DNA of 64,000 nucleotides, taken from assembly GCF_002860365.1 (NCBI RefSeq), contig NZ_NMWT01000016.1, positions 1-64,000 on the forward strand. Direction: 5' to 3'. The stretch is from Bifidobacterium parmae. Its GTDB lineage: Bacteria; Actinomycetota; Actinomycetes; Actinomycetales; Bifidobacteriaceae. A program made the translations under genes and the position numbers. This document shows positions 1 through 7,830 of this stretch, one piece after another. The notes beneath the pieces were generated by a model, which saw nothing but the letters and a program-made list of their open reading frames with translations, did no database searches and was not told the origin of the DNA. The first letter of the stretch is position 1. Every line of letters starts with the position of its first letter.

Positions 1-76
1 GGTTTCCACACGGTCGTCGACAGGCGTGTTCCCAATCCGTGGAATGGAGCGCGTTGTCGACGACCGTGTGGAAACC
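1..76. repeat. 22-bp perfect inverted repeat at window edge
   Basis: Bases 1-22 and 55-76 are exact reverse complements (GGTTTCCACACGGTCG... arm) around a 32-nt spacer. It lies 26 nt beyond the stop of the minus-strand SWIM gene, so it could act as its terminator, but there is no T-run on the visible side. The window begins inside or at the edge of the arm, so it may be longer. Confidence 0.6.
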
Positions 77-101
77 GGCGAGGGCTTCGGCGAGCGTCGG
101 A

Positions 102-806
102 TCATCGGGTCGTGGCGTATCGCCATCCCCGTGGGGAGGATCGAGGGGGGGCATCGAGAGGATCGGGCGGCAACAGCCCGCCGTCCATGTCGTCGAGGGG
201 GATGCCGTCGTCCTGATGATGGACGCCGTGCCGCTGGTGGTAGGCGTCCATGGGACCGAGCATCATCCGGCCCGCCTCACGGGTGGGAATCAGCGGTCCG
301 GACGATCCCTCGCGCATCAGATGATTCGCGTATTTGACGCATGTGTTCGACCAGAAGAACAGCACGTTGCGACCGTCGGCATCACGCTTCTCCTCGTCGA
401 TGCGCTTCAACACGCCGTCGAGTGCATAGGACGGCACTCGACGGCGCCGCATGACGGACGATTCGGATGCATCGGACGCGCCGGGCGCCGCATCCCCATG
501 CCCGTCGGCCCATCGCCGGCGCAGTTCGTAGAGCACCGCGCCCACATGCTTGCAGTATGGCGTCCGGTGATACGGACAGGTGCATGCGGCCGACATGACA
601 TCACCGGCGTCGTCGATACGGACGTCGACGTCATAGGAGTCGGCCTCGTTGCCGGAGACCTGCGCGTGGAACAACGACGGCGCGACGCTCTCGATACGCC
701 CCACACGGCCGTCCTGCCAATAATCGTAGGCGCGTTCGAGTATCCACGGTGCGTCGTCGAACATGGACTCGAACTCGTATAACGCGGGTTTCGCGGGAAG
801 ACTCAT
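102..806 (-). CDS. SWIM zinc-finger protein (234 aa)
   Basis: Small protein with a SWIM-type zinc finger: CTCPYHRTPYCKH around residues 75-87 fits the CxCxnCxH signature. SWIM domains bind zinc and mediate DNA or protein contacts; the partner here is unknown. The N-terminal 70 residues (aromatic/acidic, 'YDYWQDGRVGRIESV') resemble the start of the second SWIM protein at 1904. The tail is rich in Asp, Pro and Arg and looks disordered. The ATG at 806 is preceded by GAGG and by a TACACT box at 813-818 only 6 nt away, so the mRNA may be leaderless or nearly so. It lies downstream of the aldo/keto reductase on the same strand. No helicase or transposase domain is fused to the finger. Confidence 0.8.
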   Translation of the reverse strand: MSLPAKPALYEFESMFDDAPWILERAYDYWQDGRVGRIESVAPSLFHAQVSGNEADSYDVDVRIDDAGDVMSAACTCPYHRTPYCKHVGAVLYELRRRWADGHGDAAPGASDASESSVMRRRRVPSYALDGVLKRIDEEKRDADGRNVLFFWSNTCVKYANHLMREGSSGPLIPTREAGRMMLGPMDAYHQRHGVHHQDDGIPLDDMDGGLLPPDPLDAPPRSSPRGWRYATTR

Positions 807-832
807 ACCTCGAGTGTAGCCGCGAAACCCGC
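784..832. repeat. 13-bp inverted repeat across SWIM gene start
   Basis: GCGGGTTTCGCGG (784-796) and its exact reverse complement (820-832) flank the start codon (806) and the TACACT -10 box (813-818) of the first SWIM gene. It could be an operator, or a terminator hairpin for the aldo/keto reductase gene upstream. Confidence 0.5.
813..818 (-). promoter_or_regulatory. Candidate -10 box (TACACT) for SWIM gene
   Basis: TACACT on the minus strand ends 6 nt before the ATG at 806, matching the TANNNT-to-start spacing seen at other genes in this window. No good -35 is visible. Confidence 0.4.
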
Positions 833-858
833 ATGCCGGGGTCTGGTCCCGGAACCGG

Positions 859-1716
859 TCAGGCCTCTTCGTGCCAGTGCGGGTTCTGGCCGAACGTGTA
901 GCCCTCCGGATTGTCCATCGCAGCGATGTCGCGCATGTCCTGCTCGTCGAGCGCGAAGCCGGTCAGGTCGAGGTTCGCGCGCTGGCGTTCGCGGTGCATC
1001 GACTTCGGGATGGCCACGTCGCCCAGCTGGATGTGCCAACGCAGGATCGCGGCGACGGGGGAGACGCCGTGCTTGGCGGCGATGCGCGTGACCGTCGGAT
1101 CCTTGAGCATCTGGTTGGCGCGTCCCAGCGGGCTCCACGCCTCGGTGATGATGCCGTGCGCGTCGTCGTAGGCGCGCTGCTCGTTCTGCTGGAAGAACGG
1201 GTGCAGCTCCACCTGGTTGACCGCGGGCGTCACTCCGGTGGCGCGGATGAGCAGGTCGATGTGGCCGGGCAGGAAGTTGCTCACGCCGATATGCTTGACG
1301 ATGCCCTGCTTCTGCGCGTCGACGAGCGCCTGCCAGGCCTCCACGAACTGGCCCTGCGACGGGTTCGGCCAGTGGATGAGGTACAGGTCGATATAGTCGA
1401 GGCCCATGCGCGCTACCGACTCCTCGATGGTCTCGCGCGCCTGGTCGTACTGGTGGTGGCGTCCGGGCAGCTTCGAGGCGACGATGATGTCCTCGCGCGG
1501 CACGTCGGATTCGCGGATCGCCTTGCCGACCACGCCCTCGTTCTCGTAGTTGAATGCCGAATCGATGAGACGGTAGCCGACCTCGAGCGCCGACTTGATC
1601 GCCTCCACGCCGGCGAAGCCGTTCACCTTGTACGTGCCGAAGCCGATGGCCGGCAGTTCCAGTCCGTCGTGCGCGCGGCGCACTGGGATGGCGGGAGGAT
1701 CGAGCAGTGTTGCCAT
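859..1716 (-). CDS. Aldo/keto reductase
   Basis: NAD(P)H-dependent cytosolic oxidoreductase of the aldo/keto reductase superfamily, 285 aa, a normal length. The catalytic tetrad is visible in order: Asp in YRLIDSAFNYENE, Tyr in the same stretch, Lys in IVASKLPG and His in YLIHWPNPS. The C-terminal coenzyme-binding motif IPKSMHRERQRANL is present (Arg/Asn for the 2'-phosphate of NADPH). The substrate cannot be told from sequence. The start at 1716 has AAGGGAA upstream. Two 9-bp near-direct repeats (GGTCATATG/GGTCGTATG) at about 1734-1751 lie just upstream and could be a regulator site. A second, diverged family member is at 54663-55490. Confidence 0.9.
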   Translation of the reverse strand: MATLLDPPAIPVRRAHDGLELPAIGFGTYKVNGFAGVEAIKSALEVGYRLIDSAFNYENEGVVGKAIRESDVPREDIIVASKLPGRHHQYDQARETIEESVARMGLDYIDLYLIHWPNPSQGQFVEAWQALVDAQKQGIVKHIGVSNFLPGHIDLLIRATGVTPAVNQVELHPFFQQNEQRAYDDAHGIITEAWSPLGRANQMLKDPTVTRIAAKHGVSPVAAILRWHIQLGDVAIPKSMHRERQRANLDLTGFALDEQDMRDIAAMDNPEGYTFGQNPHWHEEA

Positions 1717-1841
1717 GATGGTTCCCTTCGTTGGTCATATGGTCGTATGGTGCGGGCGGGGCCGCCGCATCCTCATCAACTCTACGCGCGTCCGCCCGTC
1801 TGTGCCCCGGGATTCGCGACACGCCGAAACTGGTGCAGTTT

Positions 1842-1859
1842 CCGGTAGATATCTACCGG
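1842..1859. promoter_or_regulatory. 18-bp perfect palindrome upstream of SWIM operon
   Basis: CCGGTAGATATCTACCGG is an exact 18-bp palindrome 44 nt upstream of the ATG at 1904, in the divergent gap between the aldo/keto reductase and the SWIM operon. Position and symmetry suit an operator for a dimeric repressor; the regulator is unknown. Confidence 0.5.
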
Positions 1860-1903
1860 TTTCCGATTCACCTGGTGATGATGGAGGTCAAGGAGGTACC
1901 GAC

Positions 1904-3250
1904 ATGAGGCACTTGGACGGATTCTACGAGTTGTTCGACCCCAAGGTATACGACCGTGGCCACGCATATTACGATGCCGGTAAGGTCGATCATCCTGTGG
2001 AGATTTCCGAGGGGCTCTGGCATGCCGTGGTGCGTGGTTCCGAGGATTATCAGGTCGATGTGAGGCTGCGCCATGGCAAGGTGGTCTCGGCGGCGTGCAC
2101 GTGTCCGTACGGACAGCGCGTAACCTACTGCAAGCATGTCGCCGGCGTGCTGATCTCCCTGGACGAGAGCCTGCGGCGTGAGGATTCACTGGATTCGTTC
2201 CCGCGCGAGGCGTCATTCTGCGTCGACTGGTATCTGATGAAGGAGTTCCCGACCCGCAAGAAGCTGAAGGAACTGGATTGGCGAACGGTGCGTATCCTTC
2301 TTGAGCGTTTATGCAATCCTCAGGACCTCGACGGGATGTTGTTCCATGAGGGAATACGGTTGTCGCGGGCACAATCCGAGATGATTGATGAGGATGCCGT
2401 GTCGAATGATGCACGGTCGCGTGACGAGAGACATCGTGCACAGACGCGTGCTAGAAGGAACGAGTATGAGCCGAGGACACGGACGTTATTTGAGGAATAT
2501 GAGGACGGTTACCGGAAAAAAGAACGTGGAAACCGATTCCGGAAAGACCCCTTGGCGAATATCCGGCTCTTGGTACCGGGGCTGATGCCGACGCGCCTGA
2601 ACGAACTGCCCCATGTCTGGCTGACGATTCTGGAGGCGGCATACGAGCACCTTCATGACGAAAAAGGGTTGCGGCACCTGTATGCGTACTACATCCTCAT
2701 CGCTCAGACCGACCCGGAAGCCGTGTACGTGGAGAGACTGCGTCGCATCAGTGGACGGCATTGGAACGAGGATCGTGACATGATCACGGCATTGCACAGG
2801 AAACGTGACCGCATGCCGCGCTGGGCGCCGGTGAATCCCGCATACGAACGGTTGCTGCGTGAGGAGCGTCTGCCCGATGAGGCCTTCAACTACGCGTTGA
2901 CGAAATCTCCGGACGTGATGATCCGCATGTTGGATGTCATTGCGGGGGATTCGGAGAAGGCCCAGTGGGCCGAGCAGTATTTGCGCAATACGCTGCTCGA
3001 CCCCGACTCGGTACTCTATGAATCCGATACGGTGGAGTCGGCCGCTCGCGTGGGACGGTGGATCCGCAGAAGCGAGACCGTATATGGCTATGACGAGGCG
3101 CGCGCACTCGTCGCGGGGATTCTGGACATGTTCCCGCGGCGAAAGAAGCTGCACGACGAACTGTCCGAATATCTTTCCGGAGAACAGGACGGCGAGCAAG
3201 GACGCGAATCGATGTCCTCGGATGAGGGAGACGACGATGGAAAGCGATGA
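1904..3250 (+). CDS. SWIM zinc-finger protein with C-terminal helical domain
   Basis: 448-aa protein. The N-terminus holds a SWIM finger, CTCPYGQRVTYCKH at about residues 66-79, preceded by the 'FDPKVYDRGHAYYDAGKV' element typical of SWIM proteins. Residues about 225-440 form an alpha-helical region ('LEAAYEHLHDEKGLRHLYAY', 'NPAYERLLREERLPDEAFNY') that recurs in the next gene. The ATG at 1904 is chosen because AGGAGG lies 6 nt upstream and the SWIM element follows at once; the open frame extends further 5' without support. It overlaps the next gene by 14 nt, so the two are probably translationally coupled. A role in nucleic acid or protein binding is inferred from SWIM only. Confidence 0.8.
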   Translation: MRHLDGFYELFDPKVYDRGHAYYDAGKVDHPVEISEGLWHAVVRGSEDYQVDVRLRHGKVVSAACTCPYGQRVTYCKHVAGVLISLDESLRREDSLDSFPREASFCVDWYLMKEFPTRKKLKELDWRTVRILLERLCNPQDLDGMLFHEGIRLSRAQSEMIDEDAVSNDARSRDERHRAQTRARRNEYEPRTRTLFEEYEDGYRKKERGNRFRKDPLANIRLLVPGLMPTRLNELPHVWLTILEAAYEHLHDEKGLRHLYAYYILIAQTDPEAVYVERLRRISGRHWNEDRDMITALHRKRDRMPRWAPVNPAYERLLREERLPDEAFNYALTKSPDVMIRMLDVIAGDSEKAQWAEQYLRNTLLDPDSVLYESDTVESAARVGRWIRRSETVYGYDEARALVAGILDMFPRRKKLHDELSEYLSGEQDGEQGRESMSSDEGDDDGKR

Positions 3251-4184
3251 CAGGACGGATACGCCGCGCATCATCGGCGATGGCGCCGCGGGACGTAAGA
3301 TTTATGCGTACGTCTATGACCATTTCGGAGGGCACGCGCTCACACGAGACGAAACCTCGGATTACAGCATGATCACCGACGTGCGTGGGTGGCGGTGGAT
3401 TCGCGATTTCATGCAGCGTTTGCTCGCCATGGACGACGGGCTCGAAATCGCCGTCTGTGCGAGAACCGCGCGCGAAACGAGTCAGCTCTTCGCGGAATGC
3501 CATTGCGGGCAGGAAGACGGACAGGTGAATCCGCCGATACTCAATCCTCCCGATATCTGCTGGACTTGGCTCGAAGCCTCTTATGAACGTCTCGGCGACG
3601 TCGAAGGCCTTTGCCGACTGTACGCATACCGGATCATCACGGATTCCATCGACGGTAGGATCCGGACGGAGGACGAGCAGCGGGCCCACGATTCATGGTA
3701 CGTACGCAAACTGCGTGATCTCGCCGGAGACGCTTGGAACGATTATGTCCTCCGCATCATCGATCTGCAGGAGCGATACCATGGCGATCCCATGTTTCAT
3801 GGGCGGAATCCCGCATACGAGGCGCTGCTCAGCCAAGAGATGCTCAGCGATGCGGCGTGGAAATACTGCAAGGCAAGATGTCGTGATTTCCGCGATGACA
3901 AAGTCATCGAACGCCTGTTCGCAGTGATGGCGCATACGCGAGCCGAGGATTCGTGCGATCTGTTGCTGGAACCATTGCACGACGCGGACTCCGACCTGAT
4001 GCGCTCCGACTCGGAACGGAACGTCGATCGCGTATGCTCCATACTCCGACTCGTGGCCGGGGCAGCGGGCTCCGGCAAAGCGCGTGACGAGATCGACCGG
4101 TTGCTTCGCATGTACAGAAGCCGCAAATCCCTACGTGTCGCATTGGAGGGACTGCGTGACGAATTCGACATGAAAGGAGAGTGA
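3237..4184 (+). CDS. Paralogue of the SWIM protein's helical domain
   Basis: 315-aa protein of unknown function without the zinc finger. From about residue 100 it is plainly related to the C-terminal half of the preceding gene: 'LEASYERLGDVEGLCRLYAY' against 'LEAAYEHLHDEKGLRHLYAY', and 'NPAYEALLSQEMLSDAAWKY' against 'NPAYERLLREERLPDEAFNY'. The ATG at 3237 lies inside the end of the SWIM gene (14-nt overlap), which suggests coupled translation and possibly a complex of the two products. The helical pattern suggests a TPR-like scaffold, but I cannot name a family. The stop overlaps the GTG proposed for the next gene. Confidence 0.75.
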   Translation: MESDDRTDTPRIIGDGAAGRKIYAYVYDHFGGHALTRDETSDYSMITDVRGWRWIRDFMQRLLAMDDGLEIAVCARTARETSQLFAECHCGQEDGQVNPPILNPPDICWTWLEASYERLGDVEGLCRLYAYRIITDSIDGRIRTEDEQRAHDSWYVRKLRDLAGDAWNDYVLRIIDLQERYHGDPMFHGRNPAYEALLSQEMLSDAAWKYCKARCRDFRDDKVIERLFAVMAHTRAEDSCDLLLEPLHDADSDLMRSDSERNVDRVCSILRLVAGAAGSGKARDEIDRLLRMYRSRKSLRVALEGLRDEFDMKGE

Positions 4185-5053
4185 CGATAATACGAAGTAT
4201 GAGCATGAGAACGGACGACAAAGAGATGGCATACGACCCGTTGAAGATCGCCATCGCGCAGTTCGCGGTGGCGAAAGAGCCGGGCGCGAACCTTGAGACC
4301 ATCGAGGGGTATGCGCGGCGTGCGGCGGAAGACGGCGCGCGAGTGCTGCTGTTGCCGGAAGGACTAATCGCACGCGACGACGGGGATCCGTCGTATACGG
4401 CACGCATGGCACAGCCGTTGGACGGTCCGTTCGTCACGGGACTGCGCCGCATCGGCGAGCGGCATGGCATCACGCTGATGGGCACCGTGCACGTACCGGC
4501 GGACGCTCCGGACACCGTGGGCGCGACAGCCCGACGGGTATCCAACGTGTTCGTCGTCATCCGTGATGGCGAGATTATCGCGAGCTACCGCAAACTCCAC
4601 TTGTACGACGCGTTCGCGGAACGCGAATCCGACACGGTCGAACCGGGCGACGCGCTCCCTCCGATCGTGGATGTCGACGGATGGCGCATCGGCGTGATGA
4701 CCTGCTACGACCTGAGATTCCCCGAGACGGCGCGCTCGCTTGCCGTGCGCGGCGCGGATGCGATCGCGGTCTCGGCCGCATGGGTGCGTGGCCCTCGCAA
4801 GGAACGGCACTGGGAGATCATGACCGCCGCCCGCGCATTGGAGAACACCTGCTATGTGCTCGCATGCAGCACGACGGGCGCGAGGACCATAGGCCTGAGC
4901 CGCGTCATCGACCCGCTCGGCGAGGTCGTCGCGGCGGCCGGACCGCAGCCGGCGCTCATCACCGCCGAACTGCGCCGCGACGCGCTCGCCGTCGCGCGCC
5001 GTTCGCTCCCCGTCCTCGCCAACCGTCGTTTCGCCGATCCCGCACTGGCGTAG
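4181..5053 (+). CDS. Carbon-nitrogen hydrolase (nitrilase superfamily amidase)
   Basis: Cytosolic amidase-type enzyme of the nitrilase superfamily. The catalytic triad is visible: Glu in LLLPEGLI, Lys in YRKLHLYD and Cys in MTCYDLRFPE. The 'CYDLRFPE' form is typical of the Nit1/Nit2 branch (deaminated glutathione amidase or omega-amidase); the exact substrate is inferred weakly. The start is uncertain. The GTG at 4181 forms a GTGA overlap with the previous stop, but its Shine-Dalgarno is only 1 nt away. In-frame ATGs at 4199, 4205 and 4226 exist, the last giving MAYDPLKIAIAQF, the usual family N-terminus. Confidence 0.85.
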   Translation: MTIIRSMSMRTDDKEMAYDPLKIAIAQFAVAKEPGANLETIEGYARRAAEDGARVLLLPEGLIARDDGDPSYTARMAQPLDGPFVTGLRRIGERHGITLMGTVHVPADAPDTVGATARRVSNVFVVIRDGEIIASYRKLHLYDAFAERESDTVEPGDALPPIVDVDGWRIGVMTCYDLRFPETARSLAVRGADAIAVSAAWVRGPRKERHWEIMTAARALENTCYVLACSTTGARTIGLSRVIDPLGEVVAAAGPQPALITAELRRDALAVARRSLPVLANRRFADPALA

Positions 5054-5083
5054 GCGCCGGTCCAGCGGCCGCCACCCGAATGC

Positions 5084-5845
5084 TCAGTTCCTCCCATCCG
5101 ACGGCATGTCGAGCGGCACGGCGCGCGAGGCGCCGGCGGCATGCTCGTGGAACCAGTCGACGATGCGGGTCTCGCTCACCGGTTCGAGATTCCACGCGTC
5201 GAGACCCACGTTGAGCGCTTCCGGGCGGGCTCCTTCGGGTGAGAGCTGATGCGTGTGTCCGTAGAGCAGGCGGCGGCCGTCGAACGGCAGCGCCTTGTCG
5301 CGGAACCGCACGGCGTCGTCCGGCCAGCCGTAGGCGAGATCCTCGCGGTACGGGAAATGCGACAGGTTCACGGTCTCGACCGCGTCCGGCCGCGCGGAGT
5401 CGAGCCCGTCGAGGTCGACCGTGCCGTTCGGCTCGATCGATGCGAACAGGTTGCGGGCGGGACGGTCGTCCAGCCACCAGTCGTCATGGTTGCCGATCAC
5501 CGCGTGCAGATGCCGGCAGCGCAGCTGCCTCAGACAATCCTTGAGATGGTTGACGGACGTGCGGAACCCGATGTCGCCGAGAATCCACAGCTCATCGTCC
5601 TCGCCGACCAGCCGGTTGATGTTCGCGACGACGGCCGCGTCATGCGCGTCCGTGTCGGCCGCCGTGTGGAACTTGAGCCGTGAATCGTCGAGCACGACGC
5701 CCTTCGCCCAATCCTCGGCGGCCTTGCGCCCCTGGGCGGCAAGCAGCGCGGCATAGTGCTCGCGACCGGGATCGAACCTCGTGAATCCGCGCAGCACGCT
5801 CACCAGCGGATGTCCGAAATGCGTGTCGGTGGTGAAATACCTCAT
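5084..5845 (-). CDS. Calcineurin-like metallophosphoesterase
   Basis: 253-aa cytosolic phosphoesterase. Metal-ligand motifs appear in family order: TDTHFGH at the N-terminus (D-x-H), ILGDIG (GD), GNHDD, SHFPY and GHTHQ near residue 214. This set defines a dinuclear metallophosphoesterase; the substrate is unknown, and similar stand-alone bacterial proteins are often just called metallophosphatases. The ATG at 5845 has AGGAGGG about 9 nt upstream and GATAAT further up, a good promoter-like box. It converges with the amidase gene, with 30 nt between stops. Confidence 0.88.
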   Translation of the reverse strand: MRYFTTDTHFGHPLVSVLRGFTRFDPGREHYAALLAAQGRKAAEDWAKGVVLDDSRLKFHTAADTDAHDAAVVANINRLVGEDDELWILGDIGFRTSVNHLKDCLRQLRCRHLHAVIGNHDDWWLDDRPARNLFASIEPNGTVDLDGLDSARPDAVETVNLSHFPYREDLAYGWPDDAVRFRDKALPFDGRRLLYGHTHQLSPEGARPEALNVGLDAWNLEPVSETRIVDWFHEHAAGASRAVPLDMPSDGRN

Positions 5846-5888
5846 ATGCGTGTTCCCTCCTCGGACTGCATTATCGTACCGATGCCGG

Positions 5889-6866
5889 TCATGGAACGTC
5901 CCGGCGTGGAATGCCGGCTTTGAGCAGTTTCATCGTCAATGGTGTTCTTCGGATGACGTCGTCGTAGTTGAAATGGACGATTTCGCGTGCGCCGGCGCGT
6001 CTCAACCCCTCATCCCGGCGGCGTTCGTTCGCCACGATCTCGTGGATGCTTCGATTGTCGGTCATGTCGGGGTCGATGTATTTGCGTGTGCCGTCGTATT
6101 CGCCGACGACCGTCGTACCGTCCGCCAGCGTCCATACGAAATCGGCTCGGTATTCCGCTCCGGTCTGCGGATCCTTCACCGGCACCTGAAGGCGCGGCGT
6201 GGAGAATCGTTCCTCGATCATCGTTCCGCGTGCCAATGATTCCCCGCCGTTCTCGCTTTTCGCGTTCACGTGACGCAGCAGACGCAGGGCCGCGCGTGGA
6301 TCGGCGTGCATCCGTCCGGTCGCGTCGAGCACATCCTCGGCGGTGGTCCCCTTGGCGAACGCCGAGTCGAAGAACGGCAGCGCGAAACGGAACTCATGTG
6401 AGCCGGCGCAGTCGAGCAGCGTCATGGCGGGCGGCAGCAGGAACAGCCCCGTCTCCTCGTGTTCGATGCGCGTCGTTGCCGGCTTCGACACATAGACGCG
6501 TTTCAGATGACGGTTGGGACGGTACGTGCCATGATCCGATGTGGCGATGGTCACCGAGCCGTCGTGCAGACACCATTGGTGTTCGAATCCGTAGGCGACC
6601 GCGGCGACGAGTCCACCGAACACCCATGTGCGATGGGCCTGCCCGAGCGTGCGGGCGATATGCATCGTGCGCTCCGGAGGCATCAGCCCGTTCCAGTACA
6701 TGGTCTCGGCGTACAGCGATGGAATCCCCGGATAGACGCGCGTGAAATCGCCGGTCTTCGCGCGTCTGCGCAACGCCGCCTGCTCGGCCGCGTCGCGGGA
6801 ATACGCGCACCTGCCTGCGCGCTGGGCATCCGTCATCAGCTTCGTCACCGTTCTATGCGTTCTCAT
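5889..6866 (-). CDS. AbiEi/DUF559-like hypothetical protein
   Basis: About 325 aa. The N-terminal third ('RAGRCAYSRDAAEQAALRRRAKTGDFTRVYPGIPSLYAE') resembles the winged-helix start of AbiEi-type antitoxin proteins. The C-terminal third ('YRADFVWTLADGTTVVGEYDGTRKY') resembles a Vsr/DUF559 PD-(D/E)xK-like fold with a D...E-Y-D core. Proteins of this layout are common and uncharacterised in actinobacteria; no toxin partner is adjacent. The start is uncertain: 6866 gives MRTHRTVTK, while the ATG at 6905 has AAGGG upstream. The frame stays open to 7082 without a good site. Confidence 0.65.
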   Translation of the reverse strand: MRTHRTVTKLMTDAQRAGRCAYSRDAAEQAALRRRAKTGDFTRVYPGIPSLYAETMYWNGLMPPERTMHIARTLGQAHRTWVFGGLVAAVAYGFEHQWCLHDGSVTIATSDHGTYRPNRHLKRVYVSKPATTRIEHEETGLFLLPPAMTLLDCAGSHEFRFALPFFDSAFAKGTTAEDVLDATGRMHADPRAALRLLRHVNAKSENGGESLARGTMIEERFSTPRLQVPVKDPQTGAEYRADFVWTLADGTTVVGEYDGTRKYIDPDMTDNRSIHEIVANERRRDEGLRRAGAREIVHFNYDDVIRRTPLTMKLLKAGIPRRDVP

Positions 6867-7159
6867 GGTTCGACCGTAGCCGATTCGCGATCCATGGAAG
6901 TCCATGGATCGACCCTTGTGGTCGGAGCCCTGTTCTTCGGCGTGTCGGTTATGGGAATCGGCGGAATCAAGCCGATTCTCGCTCAAGGTGTCCGATGTGG
7001 ATAACCGTACGGGGTCGGGATCCGGGTGAGGCCGCCATCCTCGCCGTAGCGGTAGCCGGGTATCATTGACGGCTCGCTGCAACAGGTGTGCCGTAACACA
7101 ATAGGCGGTCGTACTGCAGCTGGCATGCCGGAGCGTTGCCGGCGGATTGCCCTCCTCTC

Positions 7160-7405
7160 CGTCGGTTTCGTGCCAAGGATGGCGCGGTTCCGCTGTTTGG
7201 AGGCCGCCCTGCGTCGTTTCCGTGCCATGGGTGGCAGAGAGGTGACGCCAGCAGGGGATTGGTCATCGGTTGCGTGCCATCCTTGGCGCGGAACCGACGG
7301 TGACGGCTCCTCCAGCGTCGCTTCCGTGCCACGTTTGGCGCAGCTCCGACGCCATGGGGCTTCCTAGCGTCGGAGCCGGCCAGTGGGTGGCGCGCATGCG
7401 ACGCC
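7160..7405. repeat. Cluster of about five imperfect palindromic repeats (about 37 nt)
   Basis: Copies at about 7160-7192, 7211-7248, 7266-7300, 7315-7352 and 7366-7405 share the pattern GCGTCGnTTCCGTGCCA, a few variable bases, then TGGCGCGG..CCGACGC, so each can fold on itself. The same family recurs at 45096-45328. The spacing is irregular and the arms are imperfect, more like REP/BIME elements than CRISPR. Confidence 0.75.
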
Positions 7406-7432
7406 GTTGGCGGGAAGCGATCGGAGGGTGAT

Positions 7433-7725
7433 GTCTGGCGATGGGTAGGTGGGGGTACCCAGTGATGAATGGGGCGGAAGAAATGTCCGGCGATGAGAGG
7501 ACAGGAGGGGCCGGCGATGAGCGGGTAGGAGTGTCCGGCTATGTGAGGCAGCGTGGACACGGAGCGCACCCGGCGATAATCGGCAGGTGCGGACATGGGG
7601 CGCGCCCGGAGATGAGCGGGTAGGAGGGGGTGCGGTTTGGATGAGGGGTGGTGCGGATACGGGGTGCGCCCGGCGATGGGGCGGCCGGTGCGAATCCCGG
7701 ATCCGTTCGGCGGTGAGCGGGCGGC
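7433..7725. repeat. Degenerate tandem repeat, about 25 nt
   Basis: Variants of CCGGCGATGAGCGGGTAGGA recur near 7436, 7485, 7510, 7534, 7570, 7606, 7670 and 7710 with drifting spacing. They do not fold like the neighbouring palindromes and encode only low-complexity Gly/Arg peptides. Confidence 0.55.
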
Positions 7726-7830
7726 GAACGGATGGCGCATGACGGCAGGGGGTCGGCTATCATTTGTGGGGTTTGGGCATGTGAAGGCCATACAGCCGGC
7801 ATAGAAGAACAAGCAGGAGCAACAGGAACC

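Larger units (their letters stand above)
7083..7830. other. Gene-free repeat-rich region (750 bp)
   Basis: No convincing gene on either strand. The first half carries palindromic repeats (7160-7405), the second a degenerate GGCGATGAGCGGG-type tandem array (7433-7725). The last 70 bases hold a TATCAT box (7758-7763) and the ribosome-binding site of folC. Open frames here encode biased Arg/Pro/His or Gly-rich peptides derived from the repeats. Confidence 0.7.

Noticed and set aside
7160-7405. Possible CRISPR array.
   Set aside because: Units are imperfect palindromes with irregular spacing and no unique constant-length spacers; no cas genes are present.
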